Assembly (NCBI RefSeq): GCF_009908285.1
Contig: NZ_JAAARM010000010.1
Location: 124,001-188,000, forward strand
Direction: 5' to 3'
Origin: Pseudomonas sp. Fl4BN1
Lineage (GTDB): Bacteria; Pseudomonadota; Gammaproteobacteria; Pseudomonadales; Pseudomonadaceae
DNA: 64,000 nt
Below the pieces are notes generated by a model. It worked only from the letters and a program-made list of their open reading frames with translations. It did not search any database and was not told where the DNA came from. Made by a program: the position numbers and the translations under genes. Each line of letters opens with the position of its first letter. The stretch's first letter is position 1. Positions 1 to 9,958 of this stretch are shown in pieces.

Positions 1-538
1 GGAGATTGCCTTGATGGCCGATGGCGTGCCTGCCGATCAGGTGTATGCGCAGCTGCGCGACCCTGCCGGGGTGGACCGGGCGTTTGCCAAGCTGGACCAG
101 ATCAAGGCGCAGATCCAGTGGTGGGAGGCCGGTGCTCAACCGTTGCAATGGCTGGCCTCCGGCGACGTCAGCATGACCTCGGTGTATACCGCCCGGGCAA
201 TCAGCGCGCACCTGGAGGGCTACGACTTTCCCCTGGTGTGGAAGGGCAGTCTCTACGACATGGACAGCTGGGCCATCGTCAAGGGCAGTCGCCAGCAAGC
301 ACGTGCCTTGCAGTTCATTGCCTTTGCCAGTCAGGCACAGCAGCAGAAGGATTTTGCCGAGATCATGCACAACGGCCCGACTCGCCTGCAAACCCTGGCC
401 CTGATCTCGCCAGAGGTGCAGGGCAACTTTCCCACGGCGCCGGCCAACCTGGCCCAGGCATTGAAGGTGGACAGCGATTTCTGGCTCGATCACGGCGATG
501 AATTGGAGGAGCGTTTCAACGCCTGGTCTGCACGCTGA
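1..538 (+). CDS. ABC transporter solute-binding protein, C-terminal part (5' end outside window)
   Basis: The reading frame is open from the first bases of the window and stops at 538, so only about the last 178 residues are visible. The stretch with VTSVYTAR-like and YDMDSWAIVKGS segments resembles the C-terminal lobe of family 1 (PotD/PotF-type) periplasmic solute-binding proteins, which deliver polyamines or related amines to an ABC permease. An in-frame TTG-ATG at 11-16 is internal, not a real start. It converges on a LuxR-type regulator, an aminotransferase and a second solute-binding protein, so an amine substrate is likely. The exact ligand cannot be read from the sequence. Confidence 0.75.
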   Translation, partial: EIALMADGVPADQVYAQLRDPAGVDRAFAKLDQIKAQIQWWEAGAQPLQWLASGDVSMTSVYTARAISAHLEGYDFPLVWKGSLYDMDSWAIVKGSRQQARALQFIAFASQAQQQKDFAEIMHNGPTRLQTLALISPEVQGNFPTAPANLAQALKVDSDFWLDHGDELEERFNAWSAR

Positions 539-584
539 CGGCTCGGGTGAGCGCGGCCTGGCGAGCGCCGGGCTGTCGCCAGGA

Positions 585-1463
585 TCAGTCGTCCGCTGGT
601 GAGCGACTGTGGGTCAACCAGTCGATGAACAGCGCAAACAGCTCGGCCTGGGAGCTGATCTCCAGCTTGGTATAAAGGTTCTTGCGGTGCATGCGCACGG
701 TTTCCGGAGAGATTTCCAGCACCTTGGCGGTGGACTTGACCGAGTGGCCACGCAGGATCAAGTGGGCGATTTCGCGCTCGCGGGCCGTCAGCAGCGGGGT
801 GCCGAAGCTCATGAAGGCGGCTTCGATCTGCTGATTGAGGTTGGCTGGCGCCAGGACCAGCGGCGTGCCCTGGGTGGCTTGCCGGAACAACTGCTGCAAA
901 CCGTCGGCGGTGCCGAAGCGGCGGATCAGCTCGCGCACCAGTGGCTCCACGGCGCGCAGCAGTGCCAGCGGGTCGCAGGCGAAGCATTCGCCGCTCAGGC
1001 CCTGGAACATGCACAGGGAAATCTTGCTCTGCGGGTCGAGGTCGACAATGTAGTAACAGTCCTCGGCGCCACCGGTCTTGAGGTAGTAGGTCTTGTAGTA
1101 CTCACTGCTGAAAAAGTCGTCGGGAGCGATTTCCGAGAGGTGATAGAAACCTTCGGCCAAACCGTTTTCCACTGCCAGGCAGAACGGATCGAGGAGGTAG
1201 CCGCGGGAGAAGTAGCGGTTGATGATCTCGTCGCGGTACTCGCCGACTATGCCTTGCTCAAACAGCAACTGCGGCGGCAAGCCTTTGCGTTCCAGGCTGA
1301 TCATCATCGACTCGATGGGCGTCAGGGCTGTCAGCGCTGTCGCCAGGTGACGCAGGAAAATGCCGTCGTCCACGGTATTGAATGCCTTGGACAGACCGGT
1401 ATGCCACGCCTGCAGGCTCTGGAGGGTGAGGGGGGCGACCAGGGGATTCGACGGTGGGTTCAT
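585..1463 (-). CDS. LuxR-family transcriptional regulator
   Basis: A 292-residue cytoplasmic DNA-binding protein. The C-terminal 65 residues form a LuxR/FixJ helix-turn-helix (LLTAREREIAHLILRG, then ETVRMHRKNLYTKL, ending in SQAELFALF). The N-terminal 200 residues carry no receiver or autoinducer-binding signature that I recognise. I chose the ATG at 1463 (MNPPSNPLVAPL) because the upstream extension of the frame is proline- and arginine-rich and overlaps the neighbouring gene. It lies 73 bp downstream of the aminotransferase on the same strand, so it may be cotranscribed and regulate this amine locus (inference). Confidence 0.85.
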   Translation of the reverse strand: MNPPSNPLVAPLTLQSLQAWHTGLSKAFNTVDDGIFLRHLATALTALTPIESMMISLERKGLPPQLLFEQGIVGEYRDEIINRYFSRGYLLDPFCLAVENGLAEGFYHLSEIAPDDFFSSEYYKTYYLKTGGAEDCYYIVDLDPQSKISLCMFQGLSGECFACDPLALLRAVEPLVRELIRRFGTADGLQQLFRQATQGTPLVLAPANLNQQIEAAFMSFGTPLLTAREREIAHLILRGHSVKSTAKVLEISPETVRMHRKNLYTKLEISSQAELFALFIDWLTHSRSPADD

Positions 1464-1536
1464 GCCCGGCAGTTTAACTGCCGGGCGCAGGCCGGGTAAG
1501 ACCCCGAAGCGATGTTTCCTGTGCCCCGGCCCAGGC

Positions 1537-2955
1537 TCATCTGCCCTGGTACTGGCCGTCACGACGCAACTCGGCGGCAGCCTCGAGGATGCATTCACGC
1601 AAGGTGTCGACTATCTCGTCGATCTGTTGGCGGGTGATGATCAACGGCGGCGACATGACGTTGAGGTGGCCGATGGGGCGCACCAGCAGTCCTTTGGCCT
1701 GTGCTCGCAAATGGATGCGTTCGGCAATGTTCAGGGCTTCCGGCAGCAGCGCCTTGCTCTGTTTGTCGGCGACGAACTCAACGCAGGCCATTAGCCGCTT
1801 GCAACGCACATTGCCTACCAGGGGCAGCTCGGCCAGGGTCTGTAGGCGTTGCTCCATATAGGTCCCTACGTCCTCGACATGGGCCAGCAGGTTTTCCCGC
1901 TCGATGATCTCGATGTTCTTCAGCGCCGCGACGCAACTCACCGGGTGCCCGCTGTAGGTGAAGCCGTGGGTGAAGCACCGGCCTTTGCCCGGTTCGCTGA
2001 TGACCTGCCAGATACGCTCGGAGAAAATGCACGCACCCAGGGGCAGGTAGCCCGAGGTCAGGCCCTTGGCGGTGGTGATGATGTCCGGCTGCATGCCGAA
2101 TACCTCTTGTGAGGCGAAGAAGGTCCCCAGGCGGCCGAATGAAGTCACGACTTCGTCGGCGACGTATAGCAGGTCGTAGCGCTGGCAGATTTCCCACATG
2201 CGCCGGTGATAACCCTCAGGAGGAATGATCACTCCGCCGGAGCCCATGATCGGTTCGGCGAAGAAGGCCGCGACCTTGTCGGCGCCGATGGTCAGGATCT
2301 TGTCCTCGAACTCGGCCACGAGGAATTCAAGGAACTCTGCCTCGCTCATGCCGGCTGGAGCCCGGTAGTAGTTAGGGCAGGAGATGTGGTGAAACAGGTC
2401 GCTCATGAAGTCGAATTCGGGCGCCCGGTCAGCAGCCTTGTTGCCGATGGACATGGTCAGGAACGTCGAGCCGTGGTACGCGTTGAACCGCGAGATCACG
2501 TGCTTCTTCTCATGCTTGCCGCGACTGTTCTGATAGAACTGCACCAGGCGGTAGGCGGTGTCCACTGCGGTGGAGCCGCCGGTGGTGAGGAACACATGAT
2601 TCAGATCCCCCGGGGCCAGGCTCGCGAGCTTCTCACAGAGTTCGATGGCGCTGACGTTGGCCATGTCGCAGAACGGGTTGGAATAGGCCAGTTGCCGTAC
2701 TTGATTGGCAATCGCCTCAGCCATTTCCTCGCGGCCCAGGCCGATATTGGTGCACCACATGCCACCGACTGCGTCGAGGTAACGATTGCCGGCGGTGTCA
2801 TAGATGTAGGCGCCGTCACCGGCGGCAATGTTCAGCGAGCCCTGCTCACGGTGTTCGTCGAACATATGGAAGCCGTGCATGTAGTGCGCCTGGTCGGCGG
2901 CCACCAGTTTCGGGTCATCGAACTGTTGGAAAAACGATTTGGATTGGATAGCCAT
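1537..2955 (-). CDS. class III PLP-dependent aminotransferase, probably polyamine/omega-amine transaminase
   Basis: A 472-residue fold-type I aminotransferase. Visible family marks are the N-terminal GNRYLDAVGGMWC, the cofactor-phosphate loop TTGGSTAVDTAYR, the ADEVVTSFGR aspartate that contacts the pyridine nitrogen, and the Schiff-base lysine in TTAKGLTSGY near residue 300. Start 2955 (MAIQSKSF) is preceded by GAGGTG at good spacing; an upstream in-frame ATG at 2979 lacks a comparable site. Length and motifs fit the omega-amino acid:pyruvate or putrescine:pyruvate transaminase group (SpuC-like). The solute-binding protein 58 bp upstream supports an amine substrate, but substrate choice is inference. 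Confidence 0.9.
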   Translation of the reverse strand: MAIQSKSFFQQFDDPKLVAADQAHYMHGFHMFDEHREQGSLNIAAGDGAYIYDTAGNRYLDAVGGMWCTNIGLGREEMAEAIANQVRQLAYSNPFCDMANVSAIELCEKLASLAPGDLNHVFLTTGGSTAVDTAYRLVQFYQNSRGKHEKKHVISRFNAYHGSTFLTMSIGNKAADRAPEFDFMSDLFHHISCPNYYRAPAGMSEAEFLEFLVAEFEDKILTIGADKVAAFFAEPIMGSGGVIIPPEGYHRRMWEICQRYDLLYVADEVVTSFGRLGTFFASQEVFGMQPDIITTAKGLTSGYLPLGACIFSERIWQVISEPGKGRCFTHGFTYSGHPVSCVAALKNIEIIERENLLAHVEDVGTYMEQRLQTLAELPLVGNVRCKRLMACVEFVADKQSKALLPEALNIAERIHLRAQAKGLLVRPIGHLNVMSPPLIITRQQIDEIVDTLRECILEAAAELRRDGQYQGR

Positions 2956-3013
2956 GGGCTTCACCTCGGGTCGAAGCATTGGGTGGAAAGTCTGTGGAAT
3001 TCGCGGGTGCGGC

Positions 3014-4114
3014 TCACTTGCCGATCTTCACCATGTTCCAGGTACGGGTGATCAGCCGGGTGCTGGCGGGAGACTGGATCTTCTGGGTGAACAGCCGCTC
3101 GCGGGTCTGGGCATCGGGGTAGATCGCCGGGTTGTCCCGCACCTCGGCGGTCAGCAGCGGCGTGGACTTGAGGTTGGCGTTGGCGTAGCGGATGTAGTCG
3201 CTGACCTCGGCCATCACCTGGGGTTGCAACAGGTACTGGATAAAGGCATGGGCGCTGGCCACGTTCGGCGCATCGGCGGGGATATAGAAGTCGTCGAACC
3301 AGATCAGCGAGCCTTCCCGGGGAATGAAATAGTCGAGCTTCACCGGGGCCCCGGCCTCGTTGGCCCGGGCCTGAGCGGTGGCGTAGTCGCCGGACCAGGT
3401 GGCGCTGACGCACAGGTCGCCGTTGGCCAGGCCATTGAGGTAGCTGGTGGAGTCGAACTTGCGGATGTAGGGGCGCACCGCCATCAAGGTGTCCTGCGCT
3501 GCCTTCAAGTCCTCGGGCGCGGCGCTGTTGGGATTGCGCCCCAGGTAGGCCAGCACCAGCGGCAGAATGTCGGTGGGCGAATCCTGCAGCGTCACCCCGC
3601 AGTCGGCGAAGCGCGACACCACCTTGGGGTCGAAGAGCATGGCCAGAGAACCGATGGGTGCATCCGGCATGCGCTCGCGGACCTTGTCGACGTTATAGGT
3701 CACACCATTGCTGCCCCAGGTATAGGGCGCCGAGTACTGCACCCCCGGGTCGTAGCTTTCCAGGCTCTTGAGCACCTGCGGGTCGAGGTTCTGCCAACTG
3801 GGCAGCAACTGCTTGTTCAACGGCTGGAACACCCCAGCCTTGATCAAGGGCGGCACCAGCGCCGCATTGAGCACTACCAAGTCGTAGCCGGAGCGCCCGG
3901 GCAGCAGCTTGCCCTGGACGGTTTCGTAGGAATCGAAGGTGTCGTAGATCACCTTGATTCCGGTAGCCTTCTCGAAGCCGGCGAGGGTGTTCTCGCCGAT
4001 GTAGTCCGACCAGTTGTACAGACGCAGAGTCTTGTCCGTGGGCTCCCCGGCCAGGGCCCATGCCGCCGTTGCCGCCAGAACCACGCCAAACATCGCAGGG
4101 AAAGTTGTACGCAT
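3014..4114 (-). CDS. periplasmic polyamine-type solute-binding protein (PotF/SpuD-like)
   Basis: A 366-residue secreted protein. Residues 1-22 form a signal peptide (hydrophobic core VVLAATAAWALA, cleavage after ALA). The mature part opens with LRLYNWSDYIGENTLAGFEK, the classic start of PotD/PotF/SpuD proteins that bind putrescine or spermidine for an ABC importer. Later segments such as PYTWGSNGVTYN and the WFDDFYIPADAPN loop also match the family. No permease or ATPase gene lies nearby in the window. It heads a same-strand run with the aminotransferase and the LuxR gene, consistent with an uptake-plus-catabolism operon (inference). Confidence 0.9.
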   Translation of the reverse strand: MRTTFPAMFGVVLAATAAWALAGEPTDKTLRLYNWSDYIGENTLAGFEKATGIKVIYDTFDSYETVQGKLLPGRSGYDLVVLNAALVPPLIKAGVFQPLNKQLLPSWQNLDPQVLKSLESYDPGVQYSAPYTWGSNGVTYNVDKVRERMPDAPIGSLAMLFDPKVVSRFADCGVTLQDSPTDILPLVLAYLGRNPNSAAPEDLKAAQDTLMAVRPYIRKFDSTSYLNGLANGDLCVSATWSGDYATAQARANEAGAPVKLDYFIPREGSLIWFDDFYIPADAPNVASAHAFIQYLLQPQVMAEVSDYIRYANANLKSTPLLTAEVRDNPAIYPDAQTRERLFTQKIQSPASTRLITRTWNMVKIGK

Positions 4115-4527
4115 ACTTCAATTCCGCCTTGAACGTGATGGAAGGAGCCCGGGTCGAGCCGTTGTTGTTACTGTCCGCGAGCGCCCGGGCGTGTGCCATA
4201 ACCCGAACGGGTAGGTGGGCTAGAAGGAGGAAGAAGGCGAGGGCGAGCTATCGCCCACGGTTTGTGTAATCATCCGGCCCGTTGCAGGCTTCGAGGCTCA
4301 TGAATCGGTGGATTTGCTCAGTCCTGAAACCTGTAGAAACAGCCCGCTGGAAAAAAACTCGAATAGGAGTTGCCAGGAATGGAAAACGCGTCCATAATTG
4401 CGACCATTCCTCAGTGAGGAAACGGAAAAACTCTTTAGAAATCAAAGAGTTACGAGATTAAGTGGATCTCGTTAGCCGTCCCAGTTTGTATGTGTGCAGT
4501 GTTGTATTTCAGGCACTGGACACTTGG
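4115..4527. other. intergenic region upstream of the solute-binding gene and of tRNA-Cys
   Basis: About 410 bases separate the minus-strand solute-binding gene from plus-strand tRNA-Cys. Promoters for both are expected here but I see no convincing -35/-10 pair. A 65-residue minus-strand frame (4248-4445) lacks a ribosome-binding site and recognisable content, so I do not call it. Confidence 0.5.
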
Positions 4528-4601
4528 GGCCGAGTAGCAAAATGGTTATGCAGCGGATTGCAAATCCGCCTACGCCGGTTCGATTCCGACCTCGGCCTCC
4601 A
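4528..4601 (+). tRNA. tRNA-Cys (GCA)
   Basis: The cloverleaf can be folded by eye. The acceptor stem GGCCGAG (4528-4534) pairs with CTCGGCC (4591-4597), U73 follows and CCA is encoded at 4599-4601. The anticodon loop in GGATTGCAAATCC shows GCA. The T arm reads CCGGTTCGATTCCGA. U73 is the discriminator expected of bacterial tRNA-Cys. The 3' half is duplicated at 9814, so the gene served as an integration target. Confidence 0.97.
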
Positions 4602-4648
4602 CTATTGAAAACCCCGTAGATTAACGTCTACGGGGTTTTTTATTGCCT
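4555..4648 (+). repeat. left direct repeat (attL-like) of the tRNA-Cys island
   Basis: The 94 bases from the anticodon arm of tRNA-Cys through the terminator T-run recur at 9814-9906. By eye the copies differ at four positions plus one deleted base. The left copy keeps an intact tRNA and a perfect terminator stem; the right copy is degenerate. This is the expected footprint of a tyrosine-recombinase element inserted into the tRNA 3' end. Confidence 0.9.
4611..4641 (+). terminator. terminator of tRNA-Cys
   Basis: The stem ACCCCGTAGA / TCTACGGGGT closes over a short TTAACG loop and is followed by six T residues, 10 bases after the CCA end. This is a textbook intrinsic terminator. Confidence 0.92.
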
Positions 4649-4824
4649 TGGATTTGGGCAATTACTTCCGAAAATTTTTGGATCGCTTCCGCAATTAGCC
4701 TGTTTTTAGCGCTGAACTGAAGAGATTTTCCCTTCCCAGAGTGCGGGCTGGCGATGGTTCTCGGCTAAGATGTTTTCCCTTCGTTCCTACGGATCTTTCT
4801 GACTTGGCGATAAGGAATCGCGCT

Positions 4825-5214
4825 ATGAAAGCACCAGTAGCTGCCGCAGTCGTACATCTCGACGGGAAAATTCTCATCACACGCAGAGCTCCAGGCCAGA
4901 AGCTAGCGGGCATGTGGGAGTTTCCGGGCGGTAAACTTGAGCACGGCGAAACACCGCAGGACTGCATCACCCGCGAACTACTTGAAGAGCTGGGTGTTGA
5001 GTCCGTCGCCGGCGAGATTCTCACTTCTTCGATTTACACCTATCCCGGCGGCACGATCGAACTGATCGCCGTCAGCGTCGTTTTGCAATCCATCCAATTC
5101 GTCCTGCAGGTACATGACCTGATCGAGTGGGTGCGACCTCACGAGTTACTGCAATACGACCTTGCTCCTGCTGATGTTCCAATTGCTGAAGAGATCATCC
5201 GAACATATGGTTAA
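4825..5214 (+). CDS. Nudix hydrolase, NudG-like (modified (d)CTP pyrophosphohydrolase candidate)
   Basis: A 129-residue cytoplasmic Nudix enzyme. The full Nudix box is present: G36, E42, R50, E51, E54, E55 and G57 in the order Gx5Ex7REUxEExGU. The ending LLQYDLAPADVPIAEEI closely resembles my recollection of the C-terminus of E. coli NudG, which prefers oxidised and 5-modified cytidine triphosphates; MutT-type 8-oxo-dGTP activity remains possible. Start 4825 has AAGGAA upstream. The longer frame from 4741 begins with GTG and has no ribosome site. Its last codons overlap the start of the HNH gene, so the two are translationally coupled. Confidence 0.9.
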   Translation: MKAPVAAAVVHLDGKILITRRAPGQKLAGMWEFPGGKLEHGETPQDCITRELLEELGVESVAGEILTSSIYTYPGGTIELIAVSVVLQSIQFVLQVHDLIEWVRPHELLQYDLAPADVPIAEEIIRTYG

Positions 5215-6031
5215 TTTTGTTCCTCCAGTCCCAGGCTCTAATCTCAATAACGACGATCTGACGCAGTTGTTTCAATGCAGTCCGCAAGGTGGGATGCGCC
5301 GCTCAAATCGTACTAACACCCTCGTCATCGTTTCGAACCATGTGGCGTCCATTTATGACGATCGTTGGGTTAATGATGTGCTGCACTACACCGGCATGGG
5401 GCAGCAGGGTGATCAATCTCTGGAGTTTAACCAAAACAGAACGCTGAACGAGTCCCGCGCCAACGGCGTATCTGTGCATCTGTTCGAAGTATTCACTGCT
5501 AAAACCTATACCTATATCGGTGAGGTGGCGCTGGCTGATGAGCCGTATCAGGAGAGGCAGCCTGACGTTGAGGGGCAAGAGCGCTTTGTGTGGGTATTCC
5601 CGCTACGCCTCAAGTCAGGTGCTCTGCCGGCCATACCAGATTCCACGCTGCAACAGCTAAACCAGGTGAAGGAGAAGCAAGCGCGTAAATTGAGTGATGC
5701 TGAGGTGGAGGCGCTTGCTCGGCGCCAGGGGCGGGTCAGTGTTGGGAAACGTAGTGCCAAAGTTACCCAACATCAACGTTCAGCTTGGGTGGCGGAGCAT
5801 GCTAAGCGCAGGTCCAGGGGGCGATGTGACTTGTGCCAAGAGGTTGCACCGTTCAAAAAGAAGGACGGGTCCCCTTTTCTGGAGACGCACCACATCGTGT
5901 GGCTTGTAAAAGGCGGGGCCGATACGGTGGAGAACACTGCTGCGCTTTGCCCTAACTGCCACCGCAGAATGCATGTGCTGGATGATGATGCAGATAGGCA
6001 ACTATTGACCGCACGTTTGAACGGTCTTTAA
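5207..6031 (+). CDS. HNH endonuclease with N-terminal SRA-like/DUF3427-type reader domain
   Basis: A 274-residue predicted nuclease. Residues 25-140 (GGMRRSNRTNTLVIVSNH, YDDRW, LHYTGMGQQGDQSL, VHLFEVF, FVWVFPLRL) look like the SRA/PUA-fold module of DUF3427/ScoMcrA-type restriction enzymes that read modified bases. A basic linker follows. The C-terminal HNH/McrA zinc finger has C207-x2-C210, H228-H229, the Asn in VENTAALCPNC, C248-x2-C251 and H252. Start 5207 overlaps the Nudix stop codon. A role as a modification-dependent (type IV-like) restriction enzyme is inference from the domain pair. Confidence 0.82.
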   Translation: MVNFVPPVPGSNLNNDDLTQLFQCSPQGGMRRSNRTNTLVIVSNHVASIYDDRWVNDVLHYTGMGQQGDQSLEFNQNRTLNESRANGVSVHLFEVFTAKTYTYIGEVALADEPYQERQPDVEGQERFVWVFPLRLKSGALPAIPDSTLQQLNQVKEKQARKLSDAEVEALARRQGRVSVGKRSAKVTQHQRSAWVAEHAKRRSRGRCDLCQEVAPFKKKDGSPFLETHHIVWLVKGGADTVENTAALCPNCHRRMHVLDDDADRQLLTARLNGL

Positions 6032-6045
6032 TTCGGGAGTTGTGT

Positions 6046-6228
6046 ATGGAAGAAGAAATTAGTTTTGAGTACGAAGGTACGACGTATACCAGCCACTACA
6101 TTGTTCATGGAGACGACTTGGTCGTTTATCTTCCTGATGGCAGCCAGCGGACAACTACTCTTCGTGGTCTTGATCCTCAAATGGCTGCACTGACCCACTT
6201 GCGTGGTTTTGTACTGCGTTTGAATTAG
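6046..6228 (+). CDS. small acidic protein, third gene of the Nudix-HNH operon
   Basis: A 60-residue soluble protein starting MEEEISFEYEG, with GGGAG upstream and only 14 bases after the HNH stop. It has an alternating hydrophobic pattern (YIVHGDDLVVYLPDG) typical of a small beta-barrel or beta-sheet fold, no membrane segment and no motif I recognise. The tight spacing suggests it belongs to the same transcript. It could be an accessory or antidote protein of the nuclease (inference). Confidence 0.65.
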   Translation: MEEEISFEYEGTTYTSHYIVHGDDLVVYLPDGSQRTTTLRGLDPQMAALTHLRGFVLRLN

Positions 6229-6727
6229 CCTCAATTGGATACTATGTGATTACCCTTGTTGCTATGTAATGTCTTGGGTCTCTGGTCAGAGCAGCGATTC
6301 AGATCGCGTTGGGTCACCTCTTGCCCAGCGTAGGAGGGGGGCGAACATCTTAACTAAGATATGTGGCAAACCCATATCAGAAGGGCGATAGATAGTACGG
6401 GGATGGAAAGTGATATGGGGAGTAAGAAAAGCCGAAGCTGAGGCGAAATAGATAAGATTCTTAAGCAGGCAGCGAGGTGCTTTAACATTGGCCGGTACCC
6501 AATATTCAGAATTGAAGTTGAGTTCCCGGCGGATTCAAAGTTATCAGGCGATCAGCCTGAGGTAGATGAAGATCTGCCCTTACGCACCCTTATAAGGTTT
6601 GTCGGGCTTACGCCTTGGAAGGGTATTGATGTTAATCCCAGGCTCTTGGCTACGCAACTGGCGATAAAACTGAGCCTCATGTGTCGAGACTCATGCACTC
6701 CAGAGCAAAGGCTCTCATGGAGTGCAT

Positions 6728-6868
6728 GGGGCAAAAATGGGGCAATCCATACGCCAAACAATGCCAAGCGACGATCTATCAAGCTTTGTCAAAAAAAGCC
6801 CTATAGCCCTTGTTCCTCGGAGCTATAGGGCTTTTTTGCGTTAATACCCGAGCACAATCGGCGTGTGC
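6728..6868 (+). repeat. copy A of a ~145-bp terminator-containing direct repeat
   Basis: This segment recurs in the same orientation at 14980-15128. Shared blocks include CAATGCC motifs, the whole terminator and the following TTTTTTGCGTTAATAC and CAATCGGCGTGTGC stretches. Between the blocks the copies differ by an insertion of roughly 10 bases and by substitutions. Most terminator-stem changes are compensatory. Confidence 0.75.
6796..6837 (+). terminator. intrinsic terminator in repeat copy A
   Basis: AAGCCCTATAGC pairs with GCTATAGGGCTT around a 14-base loop, followed by a T-run. Matching structure in copy B at 15058. Confidence 0.85.
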
Positions 6869-7756
6869 AGTGCTAGCGTCTATACGGAACTACATCACAG
6901 TCAGGTGTAGAAAGCCGAAGAGGCCAAAGCGAAAAACTCTTGGCCCAACGCCTGAAAGCGAAATGTCTACGTGTGTGATTAAAAAAGGCGACGCCTTAGG
7001 AGAAAATTAGGGCGGAAATGGGGCTGCAATAGGCAACGTCAAGCCTAGCTTGGCCAGCCCGGCGCCTCTAGATCGCCGATCTTGAGCGTAATAAGGTGGG
7101 GCAAGGGGTGTTTATGCTTACTGAAACAGAAGTTGAGAGTTTCGAAAACGTATTTCAGCAGTTTATCAAGTTGTTTCCTGAGCGACCATGGGCGAAGCGT
7201 GTGGATGCATGGCCTAAGGCGAGCGCTAAGAATCCTTTTCGAGCAGCGTTGATCAGAAAAGCTCAGCCCGTAGTTTTTGGTATAGCTGCTTGGGAAGAAC
7301 GGTTTAAAACGGAAAATCAAGAAAATCCAAGTGACGAAATGTTGATTGGTATGTCTTTTGTTGCGCAGCTCGTAGAGCTGAATAAGGGAGGGGGTGGGCG
7401 AAATTTTTTATCCAGGGTTCGAGGTGCTTTAAATAAGTCCCATGATATGCGGGCCTTGTTGTTCGAGTTGCAGGTTGCAGTTCATCTATTTAGGCAAGGT
7501 TGCGCCATAAACTGGACGAATGAAAGTTCAGGGTCGAAGGTTTATGATATGTTGGTGGCACCAAGCTCTATGGCCGAGCTTGAAATAGAATGCAAATCTT
7601 TTTCGGTCGATAAGGGGGAGGAAAATACGGTCGAGGAAAGGCTTGCAGTACTGGATAAGGTTGTTCCTGTTCTTAAGGAAGTAATGCCACTTTGTAGTGG
7701 TCTAATGAAACCGGACACCCATTTAGGCGAGAATGCTCGCCAGATAGAGGTGTCTG

Positions 7757-8919
<1,163 letters not shown>

Positions 8920-9813
8920 CCACTACACTTCACGCTGGATGCATTTGTGTTCTGCAGATCGAGTTTAAGGGGAAGATATCTAGGAGTGAGACTTTTTTAA
9001 ATGATGCTGCGCGACAGATTATCAGTGCTGTTGGGGCTGGGGACTCCTTTGTAGGGGAGCTCTGCAACCTTAGATTCGATGTGTACGATGTTAGTGATGT
9101 CTCCTCGAATCAGTCGCTTTCAGCGGATGAAATAGGAAGGTTCCTAGAGCGCGTTAGTGGTAAGTCTAGCTGCGTTGTAATGAAGCAGACTGAGGGGGCG
9201 GGTTGGATGGCGTTCAGCGCAGTAAATGCGCGGGCTACTAGGCTGAAAAGAGCTATTCTAAAAGACGCAAAGTACGCAATACGAGAGCAGATGTCAGGGG
9301 GGCGCCCTGGTTGCTTGGCTATCCAGCTTGATGGGCTGCTAGGTAGCGAGATGGATGAGGTTTTTTATAATAAAAATAGTATGCTTCGCGACTTGGCTGT
9401 TGAATTATTTGATAACGTCAATCATCGCCATTTGACCATTATACTTTTTGCTAGCCGTCCATCGTTGAATGTAGTTGGAGAATATTCTCTGGCTGAGCAA
9501 GGCAAGGTAGCGGTTTACGAAAATCAGAGCGGTACGTATGTTGATTCAGGCTATGGTAATTTATTTGTGAGTGGTGTGGAGTGAATTGATCCGCATACTG
9601 CATTGTTTGAAGTGTGCACTAAGTGTTGTGGGAGGGGGTAGAAGTCTGTAGATGGTGGTGATCACAGGGTACTGATCTGCTAAAGACGTCAGCAAAATCA
9701 GTTCTGCAATTAAATTCATAACTCGCGTAGGTCGTGGGCTACAGCTTTTCTATGCTGTGCCACTTGCGGAACGGATTTGTCACTAACTAACTGAAGTTCA
9801 TGAAATTTTATCT

Positions 9814-9906
9814 GGATTGAAAATCCGCATACGCCGGTTCGATTCCAACCTCGGCCTCCACTATTGAAAACCCCGTAGATTAACGTCTACGAGTTTTTTA
9901 TTGCCT
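9814..9906 (+). repeat. right direct repeat (attR-like) of the tRNA-Cys island
   Basis: A 93-bp degenerate copy of 4555-4648: GGATTGAAAATCCGC, then the T arm, CTCGGCCTCCA, and the terminator stem with GGGG changed to GAG. It lacks the tRNA 5' half, so it is an attachment-site relic rather than a gene. The bases between the IS-split gene (ends 9584) and this repeat hold no feature I can support. Confidence 0.9.
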
Positions 9907-9958
9907 GCGTGAAAGTACCGGCGTACCAAAACTTTAAGGCTCGCGTAGCAAAACTTTC

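Larger units (their letters stand above)
6229..7113. other. gene-poor stretch with a possible protein remnant
   Basis: About 885 bases without a well-supported gene. One plus-strand frame is open from 6442 to 6828 (128 codons, containing RCFNIGRYPIFRIEVEFP and LIRFVGLTPWKGIDVNP) and reads like decayed coding sequence. It has no start codon before residue 76 and ends inside the terminator at 6796-6837. The rest, including 6869-7095, shows nothing I can name. The stretch is low in GC compared with the flanking chromosome. Confidence 0.4.

Noticed and set aside
2939..4132. 397-codon plus-strand frame
   Set aside because: Antisense to the solute-binding protein gene with its signal peptide and family motifs; no ribosome site.
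4248..4445. 65-residue minus-strand protein upstream of tRNA-Cys
   Set aside because: No ribosome site, no recognisable content, lies in an expected promoter region.
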